From JBCBSS01 sp039819065 (GTDB lineage Bacteria; Bacteroidota; Bacteroidia; Cytophagales; Cyclobacteriaceae), in contig JBCBSS010000019.1 in the NCBI GenBank assembly GCA_039819065.1, positions 3,802 through 67,801 on the forward strand: 64,000 bases of DNA, in the 5' to 3' direction. This document shows, one piece after another, positions 25,218-32,850 of the stretch. Under the pieces are notes generated by a model. The model worked only from the letters and a program-made list of their open reading frames with translations, made no database searches and was not told where the DNA came from. How positions within the stretch are numbered: the stretch's first letter is position 1; every line of letters starts with the position of its first letter. The position numbers were made by a program, and so were the translations under genes.

Positions 25218-27080
25218 ATGTCGATTTTTTCGAGACTTTTCTCAAAAACCACACTTAACCGCAGATCTGATGACAAAAAAATGTCTATCAAACAGCGGTT
25301 TGGTGCACTGAAGAATTTACCTCCTTTCTTTAAGTTGATCTGGGATACTAACCCCAGAATTGCTACGGTCAATGTCATCTTCAGGATTATCAAGTCGGTG
25401 ATTCCAGTGGTGATGCTGTACATCGGCAAGCTGATCATCGATGAAGTGGTTTATCTAACCAGTGCAGAAGGTGATGGAGACCTGACCGAGATATTTACAT
25501 TTATCGGAATAGAGTTCGCCTTGGCTATTTTTTCTGACCTGCTGAATAGAAGCATAGCCTTACTAGATAGCTTGTTGGGTGATCTTTTCGCGAATAAGAC
25601 TTCCGTTAAGCTCATGCAACATGCTTCAGATCTCGACTTGGATCAGTTTGAAGATGCGGATTTCTACGATAAGCTTGAACGAGCCCGAAGGCAAACAGTG
25701 GCTCGTACAGCCTTGATGTCCCAGGTTTTAGGGCAATTGCAAAACCTAATAACCATTATTTCATTAGGTATTGGCCTGGTCGTGTTTAACCCATGGCTTA
25801 TTTTGATTTTAGTGATCACGGTCATCCCTGCTTTCTTAGGAGAGAACTACTTTAACGAACGCAGCTATTCACTCATTTTCAGTTGGACACCTCAACGGCG
25901 TGAGTTGGATTATTTGAGATATACCGGTGCAAGCGATGAGACTGCCAAAGAAGTGAAAATATTCGGTCTAGCTGACTTTTTGATCAAACGGTTCAAGCGG
26001 TTATCAGATCAATATTATGAGGAGAATAAAAAGCTTTCTATTAAAAGAGCAGGCTGGGGGTTGCTGTTTGCAGCCATTGGTAGTGCTGGCTATTATTCTG
26101 CCTATGTATATATTGTTTATCAAACAGCTATTGGGCAGTTGACGATTGGCGATCTGACTTTTCTCTCTGGCTCGTTTATGAGATTAAGAGCGTTGTTGGA
26201 AGGCTTAATTACACAACTTTCAACCATTGCCGAGGGCTCACTATATCTGAAAGACTTCTTCGAATTTTTCGAACTGAAACCGCGGATAAAACGGAACAAA
26301 CAAGCCTTGCCATTTCCTAGCCCTATTCAAAAAGGGTTTGAATTTCAGGATGTCGGATTCAAGTACCAGAACAGCGAGAAGTGGGCGGTAAGGAATGTGA
26401 ACTTCACTTTGCAGGCCGGCGAGAAATTGGCATTGGTTGGTGAGAATGGCGCTGGGAAAACAACCTTGGTTAAACTCTTGAGCCGTTTGTACGACCCTAC
26501 AGAGGGAAGGATTCTACTCGACGGGAAAGACCTTAGGGAATACGATCCGGAAGATCTGCGCAAGGAAACAGGTGTGATCTTCCAGGATTTCGTGAAGTAC
26601 CAGATGAAGGCCAAAGAGAATATTGCTGTAGGTAGAATTGATGAACTGGAGGATACTGACCGCATTGAAGATTCTGCCAAACAAAGCTTGGCCGATAAGG
26701 TAGTGGAGGGTTTACCAGACCGCTATGAACAAATGATCGGAAAGCGCTTTGCCAATGGTGTAGATCTCTCTGGCGGGCAATGGCAGAAAATAGCCTTGGG
26801 CAGGGCCTATATGAGAGATGCACAATTGCTCATTCTGGATGAACCCACAGCCGCTCTCGATGCGAGGGCCGAGCACGATGTTTTTGTGAGATTTACAGAA
26901 CTGACCAATAATAAGACGGCAGTTTTGATCTCGCACCGATTCAGCACCGTACGTATGGCAGATAGAATTCTGGTGCTTGAAGGTGGCAAGGTTTTAGAAT
27001 CCGGCTCCCACGAAGAGCTCTTGGAGGACGGCGGCAAATATGCTGAGTTGTTCAGCTTGCAAGCAGAAGGTTATAAGTAG
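25218..27080 (+). CDS. ABC transporter, fused permease and ATP-binding protein
   Basis: The 620-residue half-transporter has an N-terminal type IV exporter membrane domain (about residues 40-345, several hydrophobic helices) and a C-terminal ATPase (about 370-615). The ATPase has Walker A GENGAGKTT near 410, Q-loop near 455, the signature LSGGQ near 517, Walker B LLILDEPT near 538 and the H-loop LISHRFS. It would work as a homodimer in the inner membrane, exporting an unidentified substrate. It is monocistronic. Nothing nearby (no peptidase domain, no bacteriocin precursor) indicates the cargo. Confidence 0.92.
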   Translation: MSIFSRLFSKTTLNRRSDDKKMSIKQRFGALKNLPPFFKLIWDTNPRIATVNVIFRIIKSVIPVVMLYIGKLIIDEVVYLTSAEGDGDLTEIFTFIGIEFALAIFSDLLNRSIALLDSLLGDLFANKTSVKLMQHASDLDLDQFEDADFYDKLERARRQTVARTALMSQVLGQLQNLITIISLGIGLVVFNPWLILILVITVIPAFLGENYFNERSYSLIFSWTPQRRELDYLRYTGASDETAKEVKIFGLADFLIKRFKRLSDQYYEENKKLSIKRAGWGLLFAAIGSAGYYSAYVYIVYQTAIGQLTIGDLTFLSGSFMRLRALLEGLITQLSTIAEGSLYLKDFFEFFELKPRIKRNKQALPFPSPIQKGFEFQDVGFKYQNSEKWAVRNVNFTLQAGEKLALVGENGAGKTTLVKLLSRLYDPTEGRILLDGKDLREYDPEDLRKETGVIFQDFVKYQMKAKENIAVGRIDELEDTDRIEDSAKQSLADKVVEGLPDRYEQMIGKRFANGVDLSGGQWQKIALGRAYMRDAQLLILDEPTAALDARAEHDVFVRFTELTNNKTAVLISHRFSTVRMADRILVLEGGKVLESGSHEELLEDGGKYAELFSLQAEGYK

Positions 27081-27115
27081 GAGTTATTAGATGCTGGTTT
27101 GCTTCATAAATCAGG

Positions 27116-27143
27116 AAAGCGAACTAGGTTAAGTCCGCTTTCT
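27116..27143 (+). terminator. Weak hairpin after the ABC transporter gene
   Basis: The arms gaaagcg (27116-27122) and cgctttc (27137-27143) form a stem 36 nt beyond the stop codon, with extra pairing inside the loop (act/agt). Only ttctaaatt follows, so the U-run is poor. Confidence 0.35.
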
Positions 27144-27363
27144 AAATTAAATCTAATCACAGATTTAACTCCATTCATCAATTTTACAAGCTATATACTG
27201 TCAATATAATGATGAAGGTATGGCCTCAGCCTGTTGATGTGATAGATAGGAAAGTTTGTGATAATTGCTCTAAGTTCAATTTGAGCGAAAGTGACTGATC
27301 CTGCCAGAAGCAAGCGGCCACTTTTCCAAACATTAACCAAAACTCGACAACTTCATAATCTCA

Positions 27364-28485
27364 TCAACTTCCTACTTCGACACCCAACTCTTTCAGGTTT
27401 TTGATAGAATTGTCTTTCACGTTTTGAGGTGGATTTAGCGAGAGCGATTTCCTGAAGCTTTTGATGGCCTTCTGTTTTTCACCTTTGGCTTTGTAAGCCT
27501 CGCCAAGACTGTCGTGGACATTGGCGTCTTTGGGGTTGTTCTTGACATTCAGCTCGAAGTATTCAACCGCTTTTTCCAACTGTCCTAATTGCATCATTTG
27601 ATAGCCGAGGGAATTAAGCTGGTTTACAGAAGCAAGTTGTGCCGCCTCGTCTGCCGTAGAAATAGCCTCTGAAGTTTTACCCATCTGGATGAGCAATCCC
27701 GCCTTGGTGGTCAAGTTATTGAAGTTCTTATTGCTCCCGATAGAACGTTCTGCCCAGCCCAATGCTTCTTCATGATTGAAGTTGAGCTGCATACAATAGT
27801 TGGCCGCTGAAAGGGGAGCTTGCCATCCAAAACCCGATGGCCCCCGAAGCTCATCTCTGAAGCTGGCTGCCACTTGCTCTTTTACGTCTACTTCGATTCT
27901 GATGGGAATACGTTTCTTTTCCCAAGAGAGTGCTAAAATGCCATAATCAGTGCCGAAATCGATGAAATCGTAGGTTAAAACGGGTATGTGCTGCGTATCT
28001 TCCATTTTGACGTCTACTCTTAGCTTATCTTCGCTTTCATCATAGTAGAAGCTCCCCCATGAGGTTATATTCTCTGAGAAAATAACTGTTGCTTTCCCAT
28101 CTTCATGGATAGCCATATGGAGTCCATATTTACCTGCTTTCAGTGACTTACCTTCTATTTTCACATCGTGAGAAAAGGATATGACCGTGTTTTCATTAGC
28201 TCCGGCTCTCCAGGGTATTTCGTTTTTAGATCCAAAGTTGATTTTTTGGTAGCCATAGCGCACCGTATTTCCCCAGACATTTCCGGTTCTATCTTGACCA
28301 TTTCTGACCACATTGGGTCTGGAGTAATTGACTTTGATTTCCGTCAAACCAATAGTTTGTTTGAGTTCGGCAGGAGGGCTTTGCCTCGGTGCAGTTACAT
28401 TCTGGCCTTGAACATGCCATGCACAGCAAGCGATTATGATGAACATCAAGGCCGTAGATCTAAGGTTTAATTTTTGAATCTTCAT
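27364..28485 (-). CDS. Secreted DUF2911 and tetratricopeptide-repeat protein
   Basis: The 373-residue product has a signal peptide (about 1-27). A DUF2911 domain follows (about 35-195: PPAELKQTIGLTEIKVNYSRP, PWRAGANENTVISFS, GLHMAIHEDG). Three or four tetratricopeptide repeats occupy about 230-365, the clearest being AVEYFELNVKNNPKDANVHDS and AIKSFRKSLSLNP. DUF2911 is frequent in Bacteroidota and has no settled function; TPR repeats indicate a periplasmic protein-binding role. A transposon-like element lies upstream, between this gene and the LytTR gene. Confidence 0.88.
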   Translation of the reverse strand: MKIQKLNLRSTALMFIIIACCAWHVQGQNVTAPRQSPPAELKQTIGLTEIKVNYSRPNVVRNGQDRTGNVWGNTVRYGYQKINFGSKNEIPWRAGANENTVISFSHDVKIEGKSLKAGKYGLHMAIHEDGKATVIFSENITSWGSFYYDESEDKLRVDVKMEDTQHIPVLTYDFIDFGTDYGILALSWEKKRIPIRIEVDVKEQVAASFRDELRGPSGFGWQAPLSAANYCMQLNFNHEEALGWAERSIGSNKNFNNLTTKAGLLIQMGKTSEAISTADEAAQLASVNQLNSLGYQMMQLGQLEKAVEYFELNVKNNPKDANVHDSLGEAYKAKGEKQKAIKSFRKSLSLNPPQNVKDNSIKNLKELGVEVGS

Positions 28486-28602
28486 GATTTTAATTTTGTG
28501 TTTTTATTTACGCTAAGATTTACGTCGTGGAAATCAGTGTCGCCGAAGTGTGGTGATAGAATGTGAGGACAGTGACGGAAGGTGACTTAGGGCATGGTCC
28601 CG

Positions 28603-28798
28603 GAAGAGGGTGTCTCAAAAGCTGTCTTTTCGATCCCGACGAGTCGGGAGAGAAATCTTACTCGACTAAAAGTGTTGATTGTCAAGGGAGTAAGATTTCT
28701 CATTGCATTCGAAATTGTATAAGTCAAGTAATTCTGTCCCTGAATTACCTGACTTATACAGAAATGACATTAAAACGGGCTTTTGAGACACCCTCTTC
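28603..28798. mobile_element. 196-bp transposon-like element (MITE candidate) with three internal hairpins
   Basis: Perfect 20-bp terminal inverted repeats lie at 28603-28622 and 28779-28798; the outer end reads gaagagggtgtctcaaaagc. Inside are three further inverted repeats: tcccga/tcggga (28634-28639 and 28644-28649), a 14-bp perfect pair (28650-28663 and 28688-28701) and an 18-bp pair with one mismatch (28717-28734 and 28742-28759). A single strand could therefore fold into a four-stem cloverleaf. No transposase is encoded and no target duplication is evident. The termini resemble those of IS elements known from this phylum. A plus-strand frame crossing it looks spurious. Confidence 0.7.
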
Positions 28799-28897
28799 TT
28801 TTGGTAGTAAGCCTTGAGTTGTTATTGGTCAGCCAATTAGTTTATATAATCAATTGATGATATCGCGTATGATCATTTGTGGGTATTGCACTGAGTA

Positions 28898-28922
28898 ACG
28901 AGATTCCTTTAAGCAATCTCGT
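28898..28922 (-). terminator. Hairpin after the LytTR gene
   Basis: acgagatt (28898-28905) and aatctcgt (28915-28922) form a perfect 8-bp stem 24 nt beyond the stop of the minus-strand response-regulator gene. No U-run follows, so it is a weak candidate. Confidence 0.35.
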
Positions 28923-28945
28923 CACTTCTTACCAGATACTAAGCC

Positions 28946-29716
28946 CTACTGCGACTCTTTCAGGTATTCAATAATGGCTTCCTTGTAAGCCCGGCCGGAA
29001 AGGACGTTAGCGCCGTTTTTTATGGAAAACTTGTATTCATTATTGTTCATATAGCGACATCCCTTTATGTATCGCTTGTTTAGAATGAACGAACGATGCA
29101 CCCGAATGAAATCCTCCGGATTAAGCTGCTCCTCAAGTGTGTTCATGGTGCTTCTGTAGAGGTGTTTCACCTTGTCCGTGCGTAGCACAACATAATTGCC
29201 GTTTGCTTCCAGGTAGAATATATCTTCACACTCTATATCGAATTCTCGCCCTCTGTCTTTAATGACAAAAGAACTCAGATAGCTGTCGTCATTTCTTTGA
29301 TGCGACTTGATCATCTGTACCAGTTTCTGGTTAAAAACGGACTCCTGTCTGAGCTGTATTTGCTCTTTTGCCAATTGCAGGGCTTCTTCAAACCGCTCAC
29401 CGTCAAATGGTTTGAGTAAATAATCCAGCGCATGGACTTCAAATGCCTTTAGGGCAAAATGATCAAAAGCGGTGGCAAAAATAAAATGAGGTAGGCTCGA
29501 CATCTTGAGCTTTGATATCACTTCGAAACCATCGATATCGGGCATTTGGATATCAAGAAAGACCAAATCCGGTTCCTTCTGCCGAATCGTTTCTACGGCC
29601 TCAGTGCCATTTCTACATTGGCCAATCACTTTTACATCATCATGGTTTTCGAGTAGCGTCATGATGCGCTTTCTGGCTAGTATTTCATCATCTACTACTA
29701 CAGCCTTAATGATCAT
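28946..29716 (-). CDS. LytTR-type two-component response regulator
   Basis: A 256-residue protein with a receiver domain (about 1-120; phosphoacceptor Asp55 in LVFLDIQMPD, acidic pair D9-D10, Lys102 in LLKPF) and a C-terminal LytTR DNA-binding domain (about 150-252; IFYLEANGNYVVLRT, FIRVHRSFILNKRYI). Its start overlaps the stop of the upstream sensor-kinase gene by 4 nt, so the two form a translationally coupled pair. Target promoters are unknown. Confidence 0.95.
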   Translation of the reverse strand: MIIKAVVVDDEILARKRIMTLLENHDDVKVIGQCRNGTEAVETIRQKEPDLVFLDIQMPDIDGFEVISKLKMSSLPHFIFATAFDHFALKAFEVHALDYLLKPFDGERFEEALQLAKEQIQLRQESVFNQKLVQMIKSHQRNDDSYLSSFVIKDRGREFDIECEDIFYLEANGNYVVLRTDKVKHLYRSTMNTLEEQLNPEDFIRVHRSFILNKRYIKGCRYMNNNEYKFSIKNGANVLSGRAYKEAIIEYLKESQ

Positions 29717-30834
29717 ATTTGGTGATGATTTACGGTTTCAAGGGGTATGACTATCCTGGCTACGCTTCTTTCATCTTTGACTACGCTGAGGTCGAAAGTG
29801 AAATTGTCTTTGTACAGCTGGGACAGCCGATTGCGGATATTGCTCAGGCCGATGCCGCGCCTTTTCTTGCGATTGTTTTTAGAAACTTCAACACCACCAT
29901 TATCTTCCACGGTCAACTCTAATCTGGAATGACCCTCAGTGTTTTGATCAAGCACCCTGGCACTTAGCGTAAGCACCCCGTTTTCGATTTTGCCTGCCAG
30001 ACCATGTTTTAAAGCGTTTTCTACCAGCGGTTGTAATATCAGATAGGGCACTTGCGCTGTGAGTGCTTCCTTTTGTACATGGTAGTCAATGCGTAACCGG
30101 TCTTGAAATCGTACCTGTTCTATCTCAAGGTAATTCTTCAGATAGTCCATTTCCTTTTCAAGGGAAACGATTTGTTCATCATCCCGCTCTAGAATACCTC
30201 TTAGCAGTACACCTAATCGGGACAGCATTTTCTGTGCACCTTTGGCATCGTGGTCGATGAGGGAAGAGATAGAATGTAGCGTGTTGAAAAGGAAGTGTGG
30301 GCGCAATTGCATGATCAAGGCATTAAGCTGGGCATCTACCAATTCCTTCTCTTTCGAAACGAGTCGTTTATAATAAATCATCGCCCAGAACAACGCGATT
30401 ATGACCCAGTAATGCAGGAAGCTGGAGAAAACACCCGTTCCTAGTGCCACCAGGTTCCATTGACTGAACAGACTTCTCATGAACCCATTCTTGAAATACA
30501 AGGCCAGGTCAAGTAGTTTGATAGCGGCCACCTGATGAGTAAAAGCAACTAAACACCCAATGAATATGTGTGTCAATATTCTTTGGAAAATTTGGCGCTT
30601 TATCATCTGAAATCTGGCAGCCAGGTAGAACAGGAGTGGTGCAAGCATGGCCCAGAGCAGGTAGATAGCCAAAAACTTTCCGGCTACGTTAAACCAACTG
30701 AAGTCGAAATCATACTCAAAGATCAGGTGCTCGGTATATCGCTGAAGCGTCAAAAGTATGGCTATGACGCCAGCCAGTATGAAGAGGTATTTGGCTGGAA
30801 AAGGTAGAGCTCGATAAGGGTTCCTGTACTTCAC
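29713..30834 (-). CDS. LytS/YehU-type sensor histidine kinase
   Basis: The 373-residue protein has four transmembrane helices (about residues 15-35, 45-70, 80-105 and 125-155) and no extracellular sensor domain of any size. A His_kinase motif follows (LRPHFLFNTLHSISSLI, near 190-200) and then an ATPase domain (LVENALKHGL, VEDNGG, GIGLSNIRNRL). This is the standard partner of LytTR regulators in Bacteroidota, and it overlaps its regulator gene by 4 nt. With so little periplasmic sequence, the signal is probably sensed in or at the membrane. Confidence 0.93.
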   Translation of the reverse strand: MKYRNPYRALPFPAKYLFILAGVIAILLTLQRYTEHLIFEYDFDFSWFNVAGKFLAIYLLWAMLAPLLFYLAARFQMIKRQIFQRILTHIFIGCLVAFTHQVAAIKLLDLALYFKNGFMRSLFSQWNLVALGTGVFSSFLHYWVIIALFWAMIYYKRLVSKEKELVDAQLNALIMQLRPHFLFNTLHSISSLIDHDAKGAQKMLSRLGVLLRGILERDDEQIVSLEKEMDYLKNYLEIEQVRFQDRLRIDYHVQKEALTAQVPYLILQPLVENALKHGLAGKIENGVLTLSARVLDQNTEGHSRLELTVEDNGGVEVSKNNRKKRRGIGLSNIRNRLSQLYKDNFTFDLSVVKDERSVARIVIPLETVNHHQI

Positions 30835-30974
30835 ACTTCAATTAACGGAAATTCTGTCGTGTAAAACTAAATTCGAGACTTTACGAATAACATCCGTATG
30901 TGATGAAAAGAAAAAATTGTGATTCATCATAAAACGATTTTAATTTACCCGCAACCGTAAAAACCTTATTTTCT

Positions 30975-31445
30975 ATGAAAACCAGTTTTGTATTGCCAGC
31001 TTTAACCCTGGTGCTGTCTTTTGGCTTGTTGAGCTGCCATTCTAATAAGAAGGAGAATAAAAGTGAAGCAACCGAAGAGGAGGCTGAGCTTACCTACCGC
31101 GAGATGGTGATCCTGGTATTTGAAGATTACAGCAAGCGTATAGAATGGCATGGAGAAGAAGCTGCCGTGGAGGGAAAAGAGGATTTGGAGATCATCAAGA
31201 GCGAGGAGTCCTGTGGCGAGGGTGATTGTGGTGTAAAATACTATCTGCAAAACAATGGGACTGAACAGCGTATTGAAGCGATTGTCAAGGCGCCATACAG
31301 CATAGAAGGAGAGACCAGTTATGTGGCCATGCAGTATACGGTGGCGTCCGGTGAGCGGGTTTACATAGGCTGCTCACACCTCTGTTATAAAGGAGAAACG
31401 CTGGAATTTACACGGGAGATCGTCGGAGCCAAAATTATTGAATAA
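30975..31445 (+). CDS. Small lipoprotein of unknown function
   Basis: The 156-residue product has a lipoprotein signal with lipobox LLSC (Cys21), followed by a K/E-rich linker (about 23-40) and a compact domain. Four further cysteines occur as ESCGEGDC and GCSHLC, which could form two disulfides or bind metal. I do not recognise the family. It is divergent from the LytS gene and 11 nt upstream of a HEAT-like gene, so the two are probably cotranscribed, although one product is exported and the other is not. Confidence 0.7.
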   Translation: MKTSFVLPALTLVLSFGLLSCHSNKKENKSEATEEEAELTYREMVILVFEDYSKRIEWHGEEAAVEGKEDLEIIKSEESCGEGDCGVKYYLQNNGTEQRIEAIVKAPYSIEGETSYVAMQYTVASGERVYIGCSHLCYKGETLEFTREIVGAKIIE

Positions 31446-31456
31446 ACCTTTTTTAC

Positions 31457-31972
31457 ATGGATATTAAGACTGCGTTGCTGGCCGAGCACTCCCGTGCTCA
31501 AGCTACCAGGATAGCTGACTATGTGGGTGACGATAATGAGCGATTGGAAGAACTACTTGGGTTTTTTATCGCTGACAACTACCGGTTGTCTCAACGGGCC
31601 GCATGGCCATTTGGTATTTGCGCAGAACGATATCCTAATTTGATCTTACCACATCTGGATGGCATTGTAGAGAATTTAAAAAAAACTGTACACGATGCTG
31701 TCAAAAGAAATACCATCCGATTTCTACAGTTTATCGATATACCCGAACATCTCTTAGGAGAAATTGCCGAAATATGCTTCAACTATCTTGGATCAGCCAA
31801 AGAACCGATAGCAGTGAAGGTTTTCTCTATGACCGTGATTTTCAACATAGTAAAGAAGGAGCCTGAACTCAAGCCGGAGCTTGAGTTTATGATTGAAGAA
31901 CAAATGCCTTATGGTTCGGCCGGTTTCAAGTCAAGGGGCAAGAAAATACTCTCAGCACTTAAAAAAATGTGA
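31457..31972 (+). CDS. HEAT-repeat-like cytoplasmic protein
   Basis: The 171-residue product is predicted to be all-helical, with pairs of antiparallel helices and recurring hydrophobic spacing (AAWPFGICAERYPNLILPHL; PIAVKVFSMTVIFNIVKKEP) typical of HEAT/ARM-type solenoids. It has no signal peptide and no catalytic motif. Similar small proteins are common, uncharacterised members of Bacteroidota genomes. It directly follows the lipoprotein gene (11 nt) and is probably translated from the same mRNA. A protein-binding scaffold is the most that can be inferred. Confidence 0.65.
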   Translation: MDIKTALLAEHSRAQATRIADYVGDDNERLEELLGFFIADNYRLSQRAAWPFGICAERYPNLILPHLDGIVENLKKTVHDAVKRNTIRFLQFIDIPEHLLGEIAEICFNYLGSAKEPIAVKVFSMTVIFNIVKKEPELKPELEFMIEEQMPYGSAGFKSRGKKILSALKKM

Positions 31973-32126
31973 AGACTTTCGTCGTTTGATTAAATTAATT
32001 TTTCTCCCCAACGTTATTATATAAATAAGTGCAATATCTTGCCGGTATACTGAAAAAAGTACCATAAACTTACATTTTTTTTATGCGTTAAAATTAGATC
32101 AGTTTTAATGCGGAGTGATTAAAATA

Positions 32127-32134
32127 TACTTTTG
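32127..32134 (+). promoter_or_regulatory. -7 promoter element TACTTTTG of the membrane-sensor/NTPase operon
   Basis: TACTTTTG matches the Bacteroidota -7 consensus TAnnTTTG exactly. No clean TTTG lies at -33 (only tttta near 32103). It would start transcription near 32141 and rules out a GTG start at 32115, supporting the ATG at 32166. Confidence 0.45.
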
Positions 32135-32165
32135 TACTGTGAATACGAGCGAGCCTTCTGCAGAT

Positions 32166-32843
32166 ATGACTGACTTAGCCTTGATCCTCACGATAATGTT
32201 GCTCACAGGACTATTTGGTGGTCTTGTGAACTACGTAATGAGAGAACGAGGTACGTTTCAAAAAGAGAAATGCCTGAGGTATATGATTACCGGTGTGGCA
32301 GCGACTTTTTTGGTGCCACTCTTCCTTAACCTTGGAGAAAGCCAGGTATTTAAGAATTTGACTTCAGGCGCAGATGACAGGATTTACGAATATTTCACAT
32401 TTGTAGGTTTTTGTTTGGTTGCGGCCATTTATTCGAGGTCATTTATTCAGTCTATATCGTCTAAGATTATTAAAGATGTGAATGAGACTAAAGAGAAGTT
32501 GGATCAGTCGATAAAGAAATCTGAAAAGGTGCAGTCGCTGTTAGTTGACCTTGATGATGACATCGAAGAAGATGAGTTGTTGAGTACAGAGCAGACCAGG
32601 GTTTTGGGGAGCCTGACTGCTCAGGAGAAAAAGATAATGCATGTTTTTGCTAGCGGAGGTAGAAAGTTCAGGTCTATGGATTCATTACATCATGAGACGA
32701 GCCTGCCAATGGCACAGGTAGAAGTAGCATTGAACCATTTAAACAAAAAGCAGCTCCTTGATTCATTGGATACAAAGAATAAGATAGTGTGGTTCTTAAC
32801 GCACGAGGGGAGATTAGTCGCAAGAAATACGAAAGGAGAGTAA
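32166..32843 (+). CDS. Membrane protein of YEATS-associated (YLM-like) type with C-terminal winged-helix-like domain
   Basis: From the ATG at 32166 the protein has 225 residues. Three transmembrane helices lie in the first 100 residues, the first containing LLTGLFGGLVNYVMRERG, which matches the conserved Gly-rich start of the membrane domain found in YEATS-associated bacterial proteins. A coiled coil (about 105-145) and a compact helical C-terminal domain (about 150-220, LTAQEKKIMHVFASGGRKF, VEVALNHLNKKQLL) follow; the latter looks like a winged helix. The NTPase gene starts 7 nt downstream, so the two form a unit. The family call is from memory of the motif and is moderately sure. Confidence 0.6.
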   Translation: MTDLALILTIMLLTGLFGGLVNYVMRERGTFQKEKCLRYMITGVAATFLVPLFLNLGESQVFKNLTSGADDRIYEYFTFVGFCLVAAIYSRSFIQSISSKIIKDVNETKEKLDQSIKKSEKVQSLLVDLDDDIEEDELLSTEQTRVLGSLTAQEKKIMHVFASGGRKFRSMDSLHHETSLPMAQVEVALNHLNKKQLLDSLDTKNKIVWFLTHEGRLVARNTKGE

Positions 32844-32850
32844 AAAAGAA

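Noticed and set aside
28563..28817. 84-codon plus-strand frame
   Set aside because: It reads through both terminal inverted repeats and the internal hairpins of the transposon-like element, so it is an accident of that element.
32115..32165. GTG start at 32115 for the membrane-sensor gene
   Set aside because: A TACTTTTG promoter element lies inside the extra segment, and the ATG at 32166 places the first helix directly at the N-terminus.
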